This document shows, in pieces, positions 6,747-14,245 of a DNA stretch of 36,364 nucleotides. How positions within the stretch are numbered: the first letter of the stretch is position 1; every line of letters starts with the position of its first letter. The notes under the pieces were generated by a model. The model saw nothing but the letters and a program-made list of their open reading frames with translations, did not search any database and was not told the origin of the DNA. This stretch comes from an uncultured Collinsella sp. (lineage in GTDB: Bacteria > Actinomycetota > Coriobacteriia > Coriobacteriales > Coriobacteriaceae), in contig UQSB01000019.1 of assembly GCA_900543505.1 (NCBI GenBank), positions 1-36,364 on the forward strand, in the 5' to 3' direction. Position numbers and translations under genes: made by a program.

Positions 6747-8579
6747 ATGGCTCGACTGCACGTAATGGAACGCAGCCACGCTCAGGCCGTCATGGACGAC
6801 CTGCACGATGCGCTCGGACGCCGTCTGGCGGTGAGTTCGCTCGCCCCGTGTCCCGTTGAGTTTACGGCAGCGCTCGTTAACCTGTGCTCCACCCAGAGCT
6901 GCGGCAAGTGCACACCCTGCCGTGTGGGCCTGAGCGCGCTGAGCGACCTGCTCGCCGATGTGCTCGAAGGGCGCGCCGATGAGTCCACGCTCAACCTGAT
7001 TGAGCGCACGGCCCGCACCATCTACCTTTCGAGCGACTGCGCCATCGGCTACGAAGCCGGTGCCATGGCACTCACGGCCATTCGCGGCTTCCGTGACGAT
7101 TTTGAGCATCACATCCGCGAGCACTCCTGCGGCTTTGACCGCGAGGCCCGCGTCCCGTGCGTCTCGGGCTGCCCGGCGCACGTCGACATTCCCGGGTACA
7201 TTTCGCTGGTCGAGGCAGGCCGGTATGCCGACGCCGTCAAGGTCATCCGCAAGAACAACCCACTGCCGCTCGTCTGCGGCTTGGTGTGCGAGCATCCCTG
7301 CGAGATGCATTGCCGCCGCGGCATGGTCGACGATCCCATGAACATCCTCGCCCTCAAGCGTTTTGCCGTTGAGCACAGCGACCTCAACGACCACAAGCCG
7401 CATGTAGTGGACGACACCGGTAAGCGCGTCGCCGTGATCGGCGGCGGCCCGGCCGGCCTTTCCTGTGCCTACTACCTGGCCGTGATGGGTCATAAGGTGA
7501 CTATCTTTGAGCAGCGTCACCACATGGGCGGCATGCTGCGCTACGGCATTCCCAGCTACCGTCTGCCGCGCGAGCGCCTGCAGGCCGAGATCGACTGGAT
7601 CTTGAGCGCCGGCATCGACGTTGAGCTCGATCACTCCGTCAACGGCGAGGAACTTGCCCGCCTGCGCGACGAGTTCGATGCCGTCTACCTGGCCATTGGC
7701 GCCCACAGCGATAAGAAGCTCGGCCTTCCGGGCGAGGAAGCGCTCGGCGTGGAGTCGGCCGTCAAGATGCTGCGCGCCATCGGCGACGACGAGCTGCCCG
7801 ACCTGAGCGGCCAGCGCGTGTGCGTCATCGGCGGCGGCAACGTGGCCATGGACGTGGCGCGCTCCGCCGTGCGCTGCGGTGCCGAAAAGGTGAGCATCGT
7901 CTACCGCCGTCGCATCTGCGACATGACGGCCCAGGACGCCGAGATCGCCGGCGCCCAGGCCGAGGGCTGCGAGGTACTGGAGTTGACCGCCCCGCTCGCT
8001 ATCGAGACGGGCGAGGAAGGTCGCGTGAGTGGCCTGCGCGTGCAGCCGCAGATCATCGGCGAGCCCCGTCGTGGGCGTCCGGCCCCGCGTGCCGCCGCCA
8101 CGCCCGAGCGCGTCATTCCCTGCGAGCGCGTGTTTGTGGCCATTGGCCAGGACATCGATTCCAAGCCGTTTGAGGACATGGGCATCGCCTGCAAGTGGGG
8201 TCGCGTCGTCACCGATTCGGATGGCGCCGTGCCTAACTTCGATGGCCTCTTTAGCGGCGGTGACTGCCAGACCGGCCCCGCCACCGTCATCCGTGCCATC
8301 AACGCCGGCCGCGTTGCTTCGGCAAATATCGACCGCTATCTGGGCTTTGACCACAAGATCAAGCTCGACGTTGAGCTGCCGACCGTGCAGTTTAAGGGCA
8401 AGCACGAGTGCGGCCGCTGCGAGCTGGGCGAGCGCGAAGCCGGCGAGCGCATCCACGATTGGAATCTGGTCGAGCAAGGTCTTACCGAGGAGGAGGCACG
8501 CCAGGAGGCAAGCCGCTGCCTGCGTTGCGACCACTTTGGCTTTGGCGCGTTCCGCGGAGGGAGGAACCTGGAATGGTAG
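6747..8579 (+). CDS. GltD-like NAD(P)/FAD oxidoreductase with an N-terminal NuoF-type Fe-S domain
   Basis: A 610-residue flavoprotein. The N-terminal part resembles the C-terminal [4Fe-4S] domain of NuoF (CGKCTPC at residues 52-58, a further Cys98 in SSDCAIG). It is followed by a GltD module with a Cys-rich region (CVSGCPAHVDIPGY, then CGLVCEHPCEMHC), an FAD Rossmann motif VIGGGPAGLS and an NAD(P) motif VIGGGNVAMDVA. More Cys pairs lie at the C-terminus (CGRC, CLRC). ATG 6747 follows GAGAGGGG. The stop overlaps the hydrogenase start, so the two are translationally coupled. It probably moves electrons between NAD(P)H and the hydrogenase, as in the glutamate-synthase-linked [FeFe] hydrogenases called group A2. 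The electron donor is not proven. Confidence 0.88.
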   Translation: MARLHVMERSHAQAVMDDLHDALGRRLAVSSLAPCPVEFTAALVNLCSTQSCGKCTPCRVGLSALSDLLADVLEGRADESTLNLIERTARTIYLSSDCAIGYEAGAMALTAIRGFRDDFEHHIREHSCGFDREARVPCVSGCPAHVDIPGYISLVEAGRYADAVKVIRKNNPLPLVCGLVCEHPCEMHCRRGMVDDPMNILALKRFAVEHSDLNDHKPHVVDDTGKRVAVIGGGPAGLSCAYYLAVMGHKVTIFEQRHHMGGMLRYGIPSYRLPRERLQAEIDWILSAGIDVELDHSVNGEELARLRDEFDAVYLAIGAHSDKKLGLPGEEALGVESAVKMLRAIGDDELPDLSGQRVCVIGGGNVAMDVARSAVRCGAEKVSIVYRRRICDMTAQDAEIAGAQAEGCEVLELTAPLAIETGEEGRVSGLRVQPQIIGEPRRGRPAPRAAATPERVIPCERVFVAIGQDIDSKPFEDMGIACKWGRVVTDSDGAVPNFDGLFSGGDCQTGPATVIRAINAGRVASANIDRYLGFDHKIKLDVELPTVQFKGKHECGRCELGEREAGERIHDWNLVEQGLTEEEARQEASRCLRCDHFGFGAFRGGRNLEW

Positions 8580-10384
8580 AGCCCAACAAAACCACTGTCA
8601 GCGACAACACCGAAAGCGGAGCACTCAACATGGTCAAGCTCACGATCGATAATTGTGAGGTCGTGGTGCCCGAGCACACCACGATCCTGGATGCGGCCAA
8701 GTCCGTCGGCATCCAGATTCCCACCCTGTGCTACCTGCGCGATCTGAACGAGATCGGCGGTTGCCGCGTGTGCGTGGTCGAGGTCGAGGGCTGCGACCAG
8801 CTGGTTGCCGCCTGCAACAACTACGTGCTCGACGGCATGGTGGTCCATACCAACAGCCCCAAGGCCCGCGAGGCCCGTCGCACCAACGTGCAGCTGCTGC
8901 TGTCCCAGCACGACTCGCGCTGTACGAGCTGTGTGCGCAGCGGCAACTGCAACCTGCAGACCATCGCCAACGACCTTGGCATTTTCTATCTGCCGTACGA
9001 GCAGCACCTGGCGCGCGAGGGCTGGGACTTCGATTTCCCCATCATCCGCGATAACGACAAGTGCATCAAATGCATGCGCTGCATCAAGGTATGCGAGAGC
9101 GTGCAGGGCTTAGGGATTTGGGACCTGACCAACCGCGCCACGCATACCGCCGTGGGCACCCGCGGGCGTGCGCCGATCGGCAAGACCGATTGCGTCGCGT
9201 GCGGTCAGTGCATCACGCATTGCCCGACGGGCGCCCTGCGCGAGCGTGACGATACCGAGACCGTGTTCGATGCTCTCGCCGATCCTGACAAGATCGTACT
9301 GGTGCAGATTGCGCCGGCCGTGCGTAGCGCCTGGGGCGAGGAGCTCGGCATTCCGCGCGAGGAGGCTACCGTCGAACGCCTGGCTTGCGCGCTGCGCCGC
9401 GTGGGCTTTGAGTACGTGTTCGACACCGACTTCTCGGCCGACCTCACCATTATGGAGGAGGGCTCCGAGCTGCTCGAGCGCCTGGGCGCTGCCTCCAAGG
9501 GCGAGGGCGACAGCCGCGGCTGGCCCATGTTCACGAGTTGCTGCCCGGGCTGGGTGCGCTTTGTGAAGGCGCGCTATCCGGAGTTTGTCGACAGCCTGTC
9601 CACGTCCAAGTCGCCGCAGCAGATGTTCGGCGCCATTGCCAAGACGTACTACGCCAAGGTGTTGGGCGTGGAGCCCGAGCGCCTGTTCGTGGTGTCCGTG
9701 ATGCCGTGTACGGCCAAGAAGGCCGAGTGTGCGCTGCCGAGCATGGTGGGCGAGGGCGGCGTGCCCGATGTGGACGTTGCGCTGACGGTGCGCGAGATGG
9801 TACGCATGATTCGCGCGAGCCACGTGAGCGTCGACACGCTTACCGAGGAGCCGCTCGATACGCCGCTGGGCTTTGGCACGGGCGCGGGTGTGATCTTTGG
9901 CGCCACGGGCGGCGTGATGGAGGCCGCCGTGCGCTCGGCCTATTACCTGGTGACGGGCAAGAACCCCGATGCGGATTTCTTTACCGACGTGCGTGGACTC
10001 GACGGCTGGAAGGAAGCCGTTGCCGATATCGATGGCACCAAGGTTCGCGTCGCCGTGGCGCACGGGCTGGGCAACGCCGCCCGCCTGCTCGATGCGATTC
10101 GCGACGGCCGTGTGAGCTATGACTTCGTTGAGGTCATGGCGTGCCCGGGCGGCTGCGTCGGTGGCGGCGGTCAGCCCATCCACGACGGCTGCGAGCTGGC
10201 AGCCGAGCGCGGCCAGGTGCTGTGGGGCCTGGATGCCGCTGCGGACATTCGCTTCTCGCACGAGAATCCCGATGTCCAAGCGTGCTACCGCGAGTTCTTA
10301 GGTGAGCCGCTCTCGCCGCTGGCCGAGGAGCTGCTGCACACTGACCACCACGCCTGGTCGATGCCTAATGAGGGGACGTGCTAA
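8573..10384 (+). CDS. [FeFe] hydrogenase, large modular subunit (group A, probably A2)
   Basis: A 603-residue protein. An N-terminal [2Fe-2S] ferredoxin domain (CYLRDLNEIGGCRVC) is followed by a His/Cys cluster (HDSRCTSCVRSGNC) and two [4Fe-4S] motifs (CIKCMRCIKVC, CVACGQCITHC). The H-cluster signatures come next: TSCCPGWVRF, MPCTAKKAE and ACPGGCVGGGGQP. All H-cluster cysteines are present, so the enzyme should be active if matured. HydE, HydF and HydG are not in the window. ATG 8573 is preceded by GGAGGGAGG and overlaps the upstream stop; an internal ATG at 8630 is an alternative. It should catalyse reversible H2 formation in the cytosol, coupled to NAD(P)H through the GltD-like partner. Confidence 0.93.
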   Translation: MVEPNKTTVSDNTESGALNMVKLTIDNCEVVVPEHTTILDAAKSVGIQIPTLCYLRDLNEIGGCRVCVVEVEGCDQLVAACNNYVLDGMVVHTNSPKAREARRTNVQLLLSQHDSRCTSCVRSGNCNLQTIANDLGIFYLPYEQHLAREGWDFDFPIIRDNDKCIKCMRCIKVCESVQGLGIWDLTNRATHTAVGTRGRAPIGKTDCVACGQCITHCPTGALRERDDTETVFDALADPDKIVLVQIAPAVRSAWGEELGIPREEATVERLACALRRVGFEYVFDTDFSADLTIMEEGSELLERLGAASKGEGDSRGWPMFTSCCPGWVRFVKARYPEFVDSLSTSKSPQQMFGAIAKTYYAKVLGVEPERLFVVSVMPCTAKKAECALPSMVGEGGVPDVDVALTVREMVRMIRASHVSVDTLTEEPLDTPLGFGTGAGVIFGATGGVMEAAVRSAYYLVTGKNPDADFFTDVRGLDGWKEAVADIDGTKVRVAVAHGLGNAARLLDAIRDGRVSYDFVEVMACPGGCVGGGGQPIHDGCELAAERGQVLWGLDAAADIRFSHENPDVQACYREFLGEPLSPLAEELLHTDHHAWSMPNEGTC

Positions 10385-10386
10385 CG

Positions 10387-11442
10387 ATGCGCGCATGTAA
10401 TGTTGAGATGTCGCGCCGAGGGTTTGCCTCAGCGCTTGCCGCGGGCGCGTTGTCGCTTGCGCTCGCGGGCTGTGGCGGCGGGGCTACCGGTGCCGGGTCC
10501 GCCGCGGGCTCGGCTGCCACGGACGGCGCCGGTGCTGCTGCAGAGTCGGTCGAGGTGCATGTCGCCTCGCTCAAGGGGCCGACCTCGATTGGCCTGGTGC
10601 AGTTTATGGACCAGGCCGCAAACGGCGAGACGGACAACGAGTTCGACTTTACGATCAACACCGCCGCCGACGAGATCGTGCCCAAGGTCATTCAGGGCGA
10701 TATCGACATTGCCCTGGTGCCAGCCAACGTGGCGAGCGCGCTCTACAACAAGACCGAGGGCGCGGTGCAGGTCATCGACATCAACACGCTGGGCGTGCTG
10801 AACGTTGTGACGGGCGATGCGAGTGTGGCCTCGTTTGGCGACCTGGCGGGTCGCACCGTCTACATGACGGGCAAGGGCACGACGCCGGAGTACGTCATGA
10901 ACTACCTGCTGGAGCGCGCGGGCCTGACCGGCCAGGTGACGCTCGAGTTTAAGAGCGAGCCCACCGAGGTGCTGTCGGCGTTGCTTGCCGATCCGTCTGC
11001 CGTGGGCGTGCTGCCGGAGCCGTTCAAGACCGCTGCTATCGCCAAGAGCGAGGGCAAGCTGTCGGCACCGGTGAGCCTGACCGATGTGTGGGACGAGCTG
11101 GCAGGAGACACGGGCTCGCGCTTGCTGACGGGTGTGACCGTGGTGCGCCGCGCGTTTGCCGAGGAACATCCCGAGGCCGTGGCGGAATTCCTGAGCTGCC
11201 ACGAGGCGAGCGTGAAGGCTGTCAATGCGGCGCCGTCAGACTGGGCGCAGGCCGTGGTCGATGCCGGCATCGTGGACAATGCCAAGATCGCCGAGAAGGC
11301 GATTCCCGGGTGCATGCTTGTCTGCCAGACGGGCAAGGATATGAAGGCGGCACTTAGCGGGTATCTGCAGGTGCTGTCCGACGCGGACGCGAGTGCCGTG
11401 GGTGGTAAACTTCCGGCTGACGATTTCTACTACTTGGAGTAG
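10387..11442 (+). CDS. ABC transporter substrate-binding lipoprotein (SsuA/TauA/NMT1-like)
   Basis: A 351-residue protein. The N-terminus carries a twin-arginine-like SRRGFA (residues 9-14), a hydrophobic stretch and the lipobox LAGC, so the mature protein starts at Cys29 and is lipid-anchored. A Gly/Ala/Ser-rich linker precedes the binding fold. Segments such as GDIDIALVPANVASALYN and the Pro-rich hinge VLPEPFKTAA are typical of the aromatic/sulfonate/thiamine-precursor binding-protein superfamily. ATG 10387 is 2 bp after the hydrogenase stop; ATG 10408 is an alternative. The substrate is unknown. A binding protein inside a hydrogenase operon is unusual. Confidence 0.85.
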   Translation: MRACNVEMSRRGFASALAAGALSLALAGCGGGATGAGSAAGSAATDGAGAAAESVEVHVASLKGPTSIGLVQFMDQAANGETDNEFDFTINTAADEIVPKVIQGDIDIALVPANVASALYNKTEGAVQVIDINTLGVLNVVTGDASVASFGDLAGRTVYMTGKGTTPEYVMNYLLERAGLTGQVTLEFKSEPTEVLSALLADPSAVGVLPEPFKTAAIAKSEGKLSAPVSLTDVWDELAGDTGSRLLTGVTVVRRAFAEEHPEAVAEFLSCHEASVKAVNAAPSDWAQAVVDAGIVDNAKIAEKAIPGCMLVCQTGKDMKAALSGYLQVLSDADASAVGGKLPADDFYYLE

Positions 11443-11445
11443 CCC

Positions 11446-12825
11446 GTGCGTGCGTTTGCTCGACAAATGACAGAGCGTATGAAGGCGGTGGCGGCAGCAG
11501 GTGCCGTCGCCGCCTTTTGGCTTGCCGTGTGGATCTTTGCGGCGTCGCTGGTGGCGCAGCCGCTGATCTTGCCGGGGCCGGGTGCTGTTGCCTTGGCGCT
11601 TCTGCGCCTGGTGTGCGATGGCGGTACCTGGGCGATTTTGGCGGGCTCGGGCGCGCGGATACTGGGCGGGCTGGCGCTTGCCGCGGTGTGTGGTGGTGTG
11701 CTTGCCGGGATTTCGTCACGTTCGCGGGCGTTTGCGCACCTGGTGGCTCCGGCGCTGTCGTTTGTAAAGGCGACACCGGTCGCCTGCGTGGTGGTCCTGT
11801 TGCTAATCTGGCTGGGGTCGGCGCGCGTGAGCATCGCGGCAGTCTTTTTGATGGCGTTGCCGGGCGTGTATTTCTCACTGGTCGAGGGCTTGTCGCAGGT
11901 TGATAAGCCGCTGAAGCAGATGTTCCGCCTGCATGGCGTGCGGGGCTGGCGACTGTTTTGCGCCCACACCTGGCGCGAAGTCCTGCCGTTTGTGCTTTCG
12001 TGCGCCCGCGCCGTGATTGGCATGAGCTGGAAGGCCGGTGTGGCGGCGGAGCTGATCGGCATGGCGACGGGCACCGTGGGCGAACGCATCTATCAGGCGA
12101 AGCTGCTCATCGAGACGGCTGACCTGCTGGCTTGGACCGTGCTAGTCGTGGCGGCATCGTGGACATGCGAGCGTGTGCTGGTGTGGTTGCTGCGGGCTTC
12201 GGGATCCGCGGCGTGGCGTGCGGCGGTGCTGTCGCATGGACGCGGCTTGCACGGGCGTGCGGGCGGTTCTGCTGGCGGCAGGGCTGCGGCGGAGCTTGCG
12301 CTTGCTGTGGGCGATCGTGCGCCCTGGGCGCCGGCGCTCGACGGACTGGTACTTCATGTGTCTGCCGGTGGGCGCGCCTGCGTGATGGGCGCCTCGGGCG
12401 TGGGCAAGTCGACGTTGCTTGCGCTGGCGGCGGGGGAGTGCACGCCGTGCTCGATGGTGTTTCAGGATACGCGCCTGGTTGAGGACGCCTCTGCTTTGGA
12501 TAACGTGCTGGTGTGCGCCGACGCGCGCGTGGATGCCTCGAGTGCCGCAGCCCTGTTGCGTCTGCTGGTGCCGGGGGTCGATGCACATGCTCGTGTGGCC
12601 GAGCTCTCGGGCGGGCAGCGCCGTCGCGTCGAGATTGCCCGAGCTCTGCTGTGCCCGGGCGGCGCGGTGATTCTTGACGAGCCCTTTACCGGCCTGGATG
12701 CCTCCGCGCGCGACGCATGCGCCGAGGTCGTGCTCGACTTGCTCGACGGCCGTATGCTGCTGCTCGCATCGCACGATGTCGCCGACGCTCAGGCCCTCGA
12801 TATCTCGGACATCATCACGCTCTAA
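11446..12825 (+). CDS. ABC transporter permease-ATPase fusion
   Basis: A 459-residue single chain. Residues 1 to about 250 form a BPD-type permease with about six membrane segments and an EAA-like loop (HGVRGWRLFCAHTWREV, followed by AAELIG). Residues from about 275 on are an ATPase: Walker A GASGVGKS near 314, signature LSGGQRRR near 386, Walker B VILDEP near 407, D-loop GLDA and H-loop ASHD near 441. In SsuBC/TauBC-like systems these are normally two proteins. The frame is continuous with no sign of a sequencing frameshift. The ATPase is short, with little sequence between Walker A and the Q-loop. GTG 11446 lies 3 bp after the binding-protein stop with GGAG upstream. It is the last gene of the operon. 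Confidence 0.88.
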   Translation: MRAFARQMTERMKAVAAAGAVAAFWLAVWIFAASLVAQPLILPGPGAVALALLRLVCDGGTWAILAGSGARILGGLALAAVCGGVLAGISSRSRAFAHLVAPALSFVKATPVACVVVLLLIWLGSARVSIAAVFLMALPGVYFSLVEGLSQVDKPLKQMFRLHGVRGWRLFCAHTWREVLPFVLSCARAVIGMSWKAGVAAELIGMATGTVGERIYQAKLLIETADLLAWTVLVVAASWTCERVLVWLLRASGSAAWRAAVLSHGRGLHGRAGGSAGGRAAAELALAVGDRAPWAPALDGLVLHVSAGGRACVMGASGVGKSTLLALAAGECTPCSMVFQDTRLVEDASALDNVLVCADARVDASSAAALLRLLVPGVDAHARVAELSGGQRRRVEIARALLCPGGAVILDEPFTGLDASARDACAEVVLDLLDGRMLLLASHDVADAQALDISDIITL

Positions 12826-12845
12826 ATACCTACTCAGCAACAAAA

Positions 12846-12875
12846 TGATTCGTTTTCCTCCGCCCCCATGGGGTC
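12846..12875 (+). repeat. 30-bp direct repeat, copy 1 (upstream of the antitoxin)
   Basis: Its core blocks are CGTTTTCCTCCG and CCCCATGGG. It matches 27 of 30 positions of the copy at 13243-13272 in the same orientation. The two copies bracket the small antitoxin-like gene. This copy ends 9 bp before an extended -10 box. Confidence 0.85.
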
Positions 12876-12880
12876 GGGTA

Positions 12881-12926
12881 TGGTATTCTATCTGCGGGGT
12901 AATACTTAGGGATACCTAGTAATACC
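12881..12926 (+). promoter_or_regulatory. Extended -10 promoter and 10-bp-phased operator-like repeats
   Basis: TGGTATTCT (12881-12889) fits an extended -10 element. Downstream, AATAC (12901), ATACC (12912) and AATACC (12921) recur about every 10 bp, one helical turn. GGTATT at 12882-12887 is their inverted form. Ribbon-helix-helix antitoxins bind tandem short sites of this kind, and the next gene encodes such a protein. Function is inferred. Confidence 0.4.
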
Positions 12927-13040
12927 AACGCCGTAGAAACACACTCCAGATGCGGGCCAATCGGGTTGCCTTCACAGCCCGTCGCCCAGCCGCGTGGCCC
13001 GCATCTATCCGCACCACCGTCGTTTCAAAAAGGAAGCGCC

Positions 13041-13241
13041 ATGGCAGAACACATGACCCCGGTTGTCGCGAAGGTCTTGCCCGAGGAAAAGGCGGCCTTC
13101 GCGGCGGCAACCCAGCTCGTAGGTACCACGCCGTCCAACGCCATCCGCATGTTTATCGCCGCGTTTAATCGCTGCGGCACCTTTCCGTTCGACATTTCGC
13201 CCAACGGGGCCTTTGGCACTGCGCCCGATTCTCATCAATAA
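13041..13241 (+). CDS. RelB/DinJ-like antitoxin, apparently without a toxin partner
   Basis: A 66-residue protein. The N-terminal strand-helix-helix region (VVAKVLPEEKAAFAAA, then TTPSNAIRMFIAAF) resembles RelB/DinJ ribbon-helix-helix antitoxins, and FPFDI near the end is the usual DinJ-type tail motif. ATG 13041 has AGGAAG upstream. No RelE/YafQ-type toxin follows: the next gene encodes a membrane protease. It is flanked by two copies of a 30-bp direct repeat. It may have lost its toxin, act in trans on a toxin elsewhere, or be a plain repressor. Confidence 0.75.
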   Translation: MAEHMTPVVAKVLPEEKAAFAAATQLVGTTPSNAIRMFIAAFNRCGTFPFDISPNGAFGTAPDSHQ

Positions 13242-13242
13242 G

Positions 13243-13272
13243 TGATCCGTTTTCCTCCGTCCCCATGGGATC
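13243..13272 (+). repeat. 30-bp direct repeat, copy 2 (after the antitoxin stop)
   Basis: This copy begins 1 bp after the antitoxin stop codon and lies 53 bp upstream of the CPBP protease start. It differs from copy 1 at three positions and has TGATCC/GGATCA arms as an inverted repeat. A TGGTAGAAC sequence (13290-13298) downstream may be the promoter of the protease gene. Confidence 0.85.
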
Positions 13273-13324
13273 AGCTCTCTGCCGAGTTGTGGTAGAACTA
13301 GGGAACGGTTTTGAGGAGGTTGGC

Positions 13325-14245
13325 ATGCTCAATGCGATGGTGTGGGCGCTTGCCTGTTTTGGCGTTGTCGCTGCCGATATAGCCCTGAGCGTGGTTCTGT
13401 TTTCAGTTCTCGATGCCGTATCGGTGCTGACGGGCTATCCGATCGACAATCTCGATATCCAATGGTTCCAGGCTGCCGCGCAGACGGCGTCGTTTTTGAT
13501 GGCGCTGCTGTGGTGGCGTTATCTGTGGCCGCGCTCGTTTATGGCGCGCTGGCAGGGCGAGCGCCCGCTTGGCGGGGGAGCGCGTGGGGCGTGGAAACGC
13601 ATCACCTGCGTTATCGTGATCGGCCTGGCCCTGCAGGTGGTCGTTGGCTACGTGACCGACGCCGTGCTGTCGCTATTGCCCGAGGCGGCGGCCGATTACA
13701 GTGAACTTGTCGAGGAAACGGGCATGGGCGACATGAGCTACCTGGCTGTCCTGACCACGGTGCTCGGCGCTCCGTTTTGCGAGGAGTTGCTGGTGCGCGG
13801 CATTATTTTTGAGTTTTCGCTCCGAGCGTTTAATCCGCAGTGCCGCCCACTCTGGAAGCGTCGGCGTCGCGCGCGGGCGCAAGACGGCGTCATAGTGCCC
13901 TGGGCGGCCCCGAGTACCTGGGGCATCGCCACGGCGATTGTGCTGCAGGCGGCCATCTTTGGCTTTATGCATATGAACTGGGTGCAGGGCTGCTACGCCG
14001 GCGCCGCCGGTCTGGTCTTTGGCTGGGTGCTCGTGACGACCGGAAAGCTCCGCTACACGATTCTGCTGCACTTTGCCTTTAACGCCGGGTCGTATCTCAT
14101 AGGCCTGCTGTGGTTTGTGAACACGCCGCTCGACGTGGCAATTACGGTTGCCATCGCCGGCGCGATTCTGGTAGAGGCGATGCACTCACTGCGCCAAGCG
14201 TGCCAACAGAGCGCTGCGACCACATCTACCGCATTTCCGCGCTAG
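13325..14245 (+). CDS. CPBP-family intramembrane metalloprotease (Abi/CAAX protease-like)
   Basis: A 306-residue membrane protein with about eight hydrophobic segments. The three CPBP motifs are visible: EELLVRG, the FGFMHMNW histidine motif, and LLHFAFNAG with His and Asn. Members cleave prenylated or membrane-bound substrates and some give bacteriocin immunity. The substrate here is unknown. ATG 13325 follows GAGGAGG; the frame extends upstream to 13265 without similarity. It overlaps the convergent YgiQ gene by 4 bp at the stop codons, so no terminator separates them. Confidence 0.88.
   Translation: MLNAMVWALACFGVVAADIALSVVLFSVLDAVSVLTGYPIDNLDIQWFQAAAQTASFLMALLWWRYLWPRSFMARWQGERPLGGGARGAWKRITCVIVIGLALQVVVGYVTDAVLSLLPEAAADYSELVEETGMGDMSYLAVLTTVLGAPFCEELLVRGIIFEFSLRAFNPQCRPLWKRRRRARAQDGVIVPWAAPSTWGIATAIVLQAAIFGFMHMNWVQGCYAGAAGLVFGWVLVTTGKLRYTILLHFAFNAGSYLIGLLWFVNTPLDVAITVAIAGAILVEAMHSLRQACQQSAATTSTAFPR

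Noticed and set aside
6681..8534. 617-codon minus-strand open frame
   Set aside because: Antisense shadow of the GltD-like gene, which has clear cofactor motifs and a good ribosome binding site.
13041..14245. Antitoxin and following gene as a toxin-antitoxin pair
   Set aside because: The following gene encodes a 306-residue CPBP membrane protease with its own upstream region, not a RelE/YafQ-type toxin.
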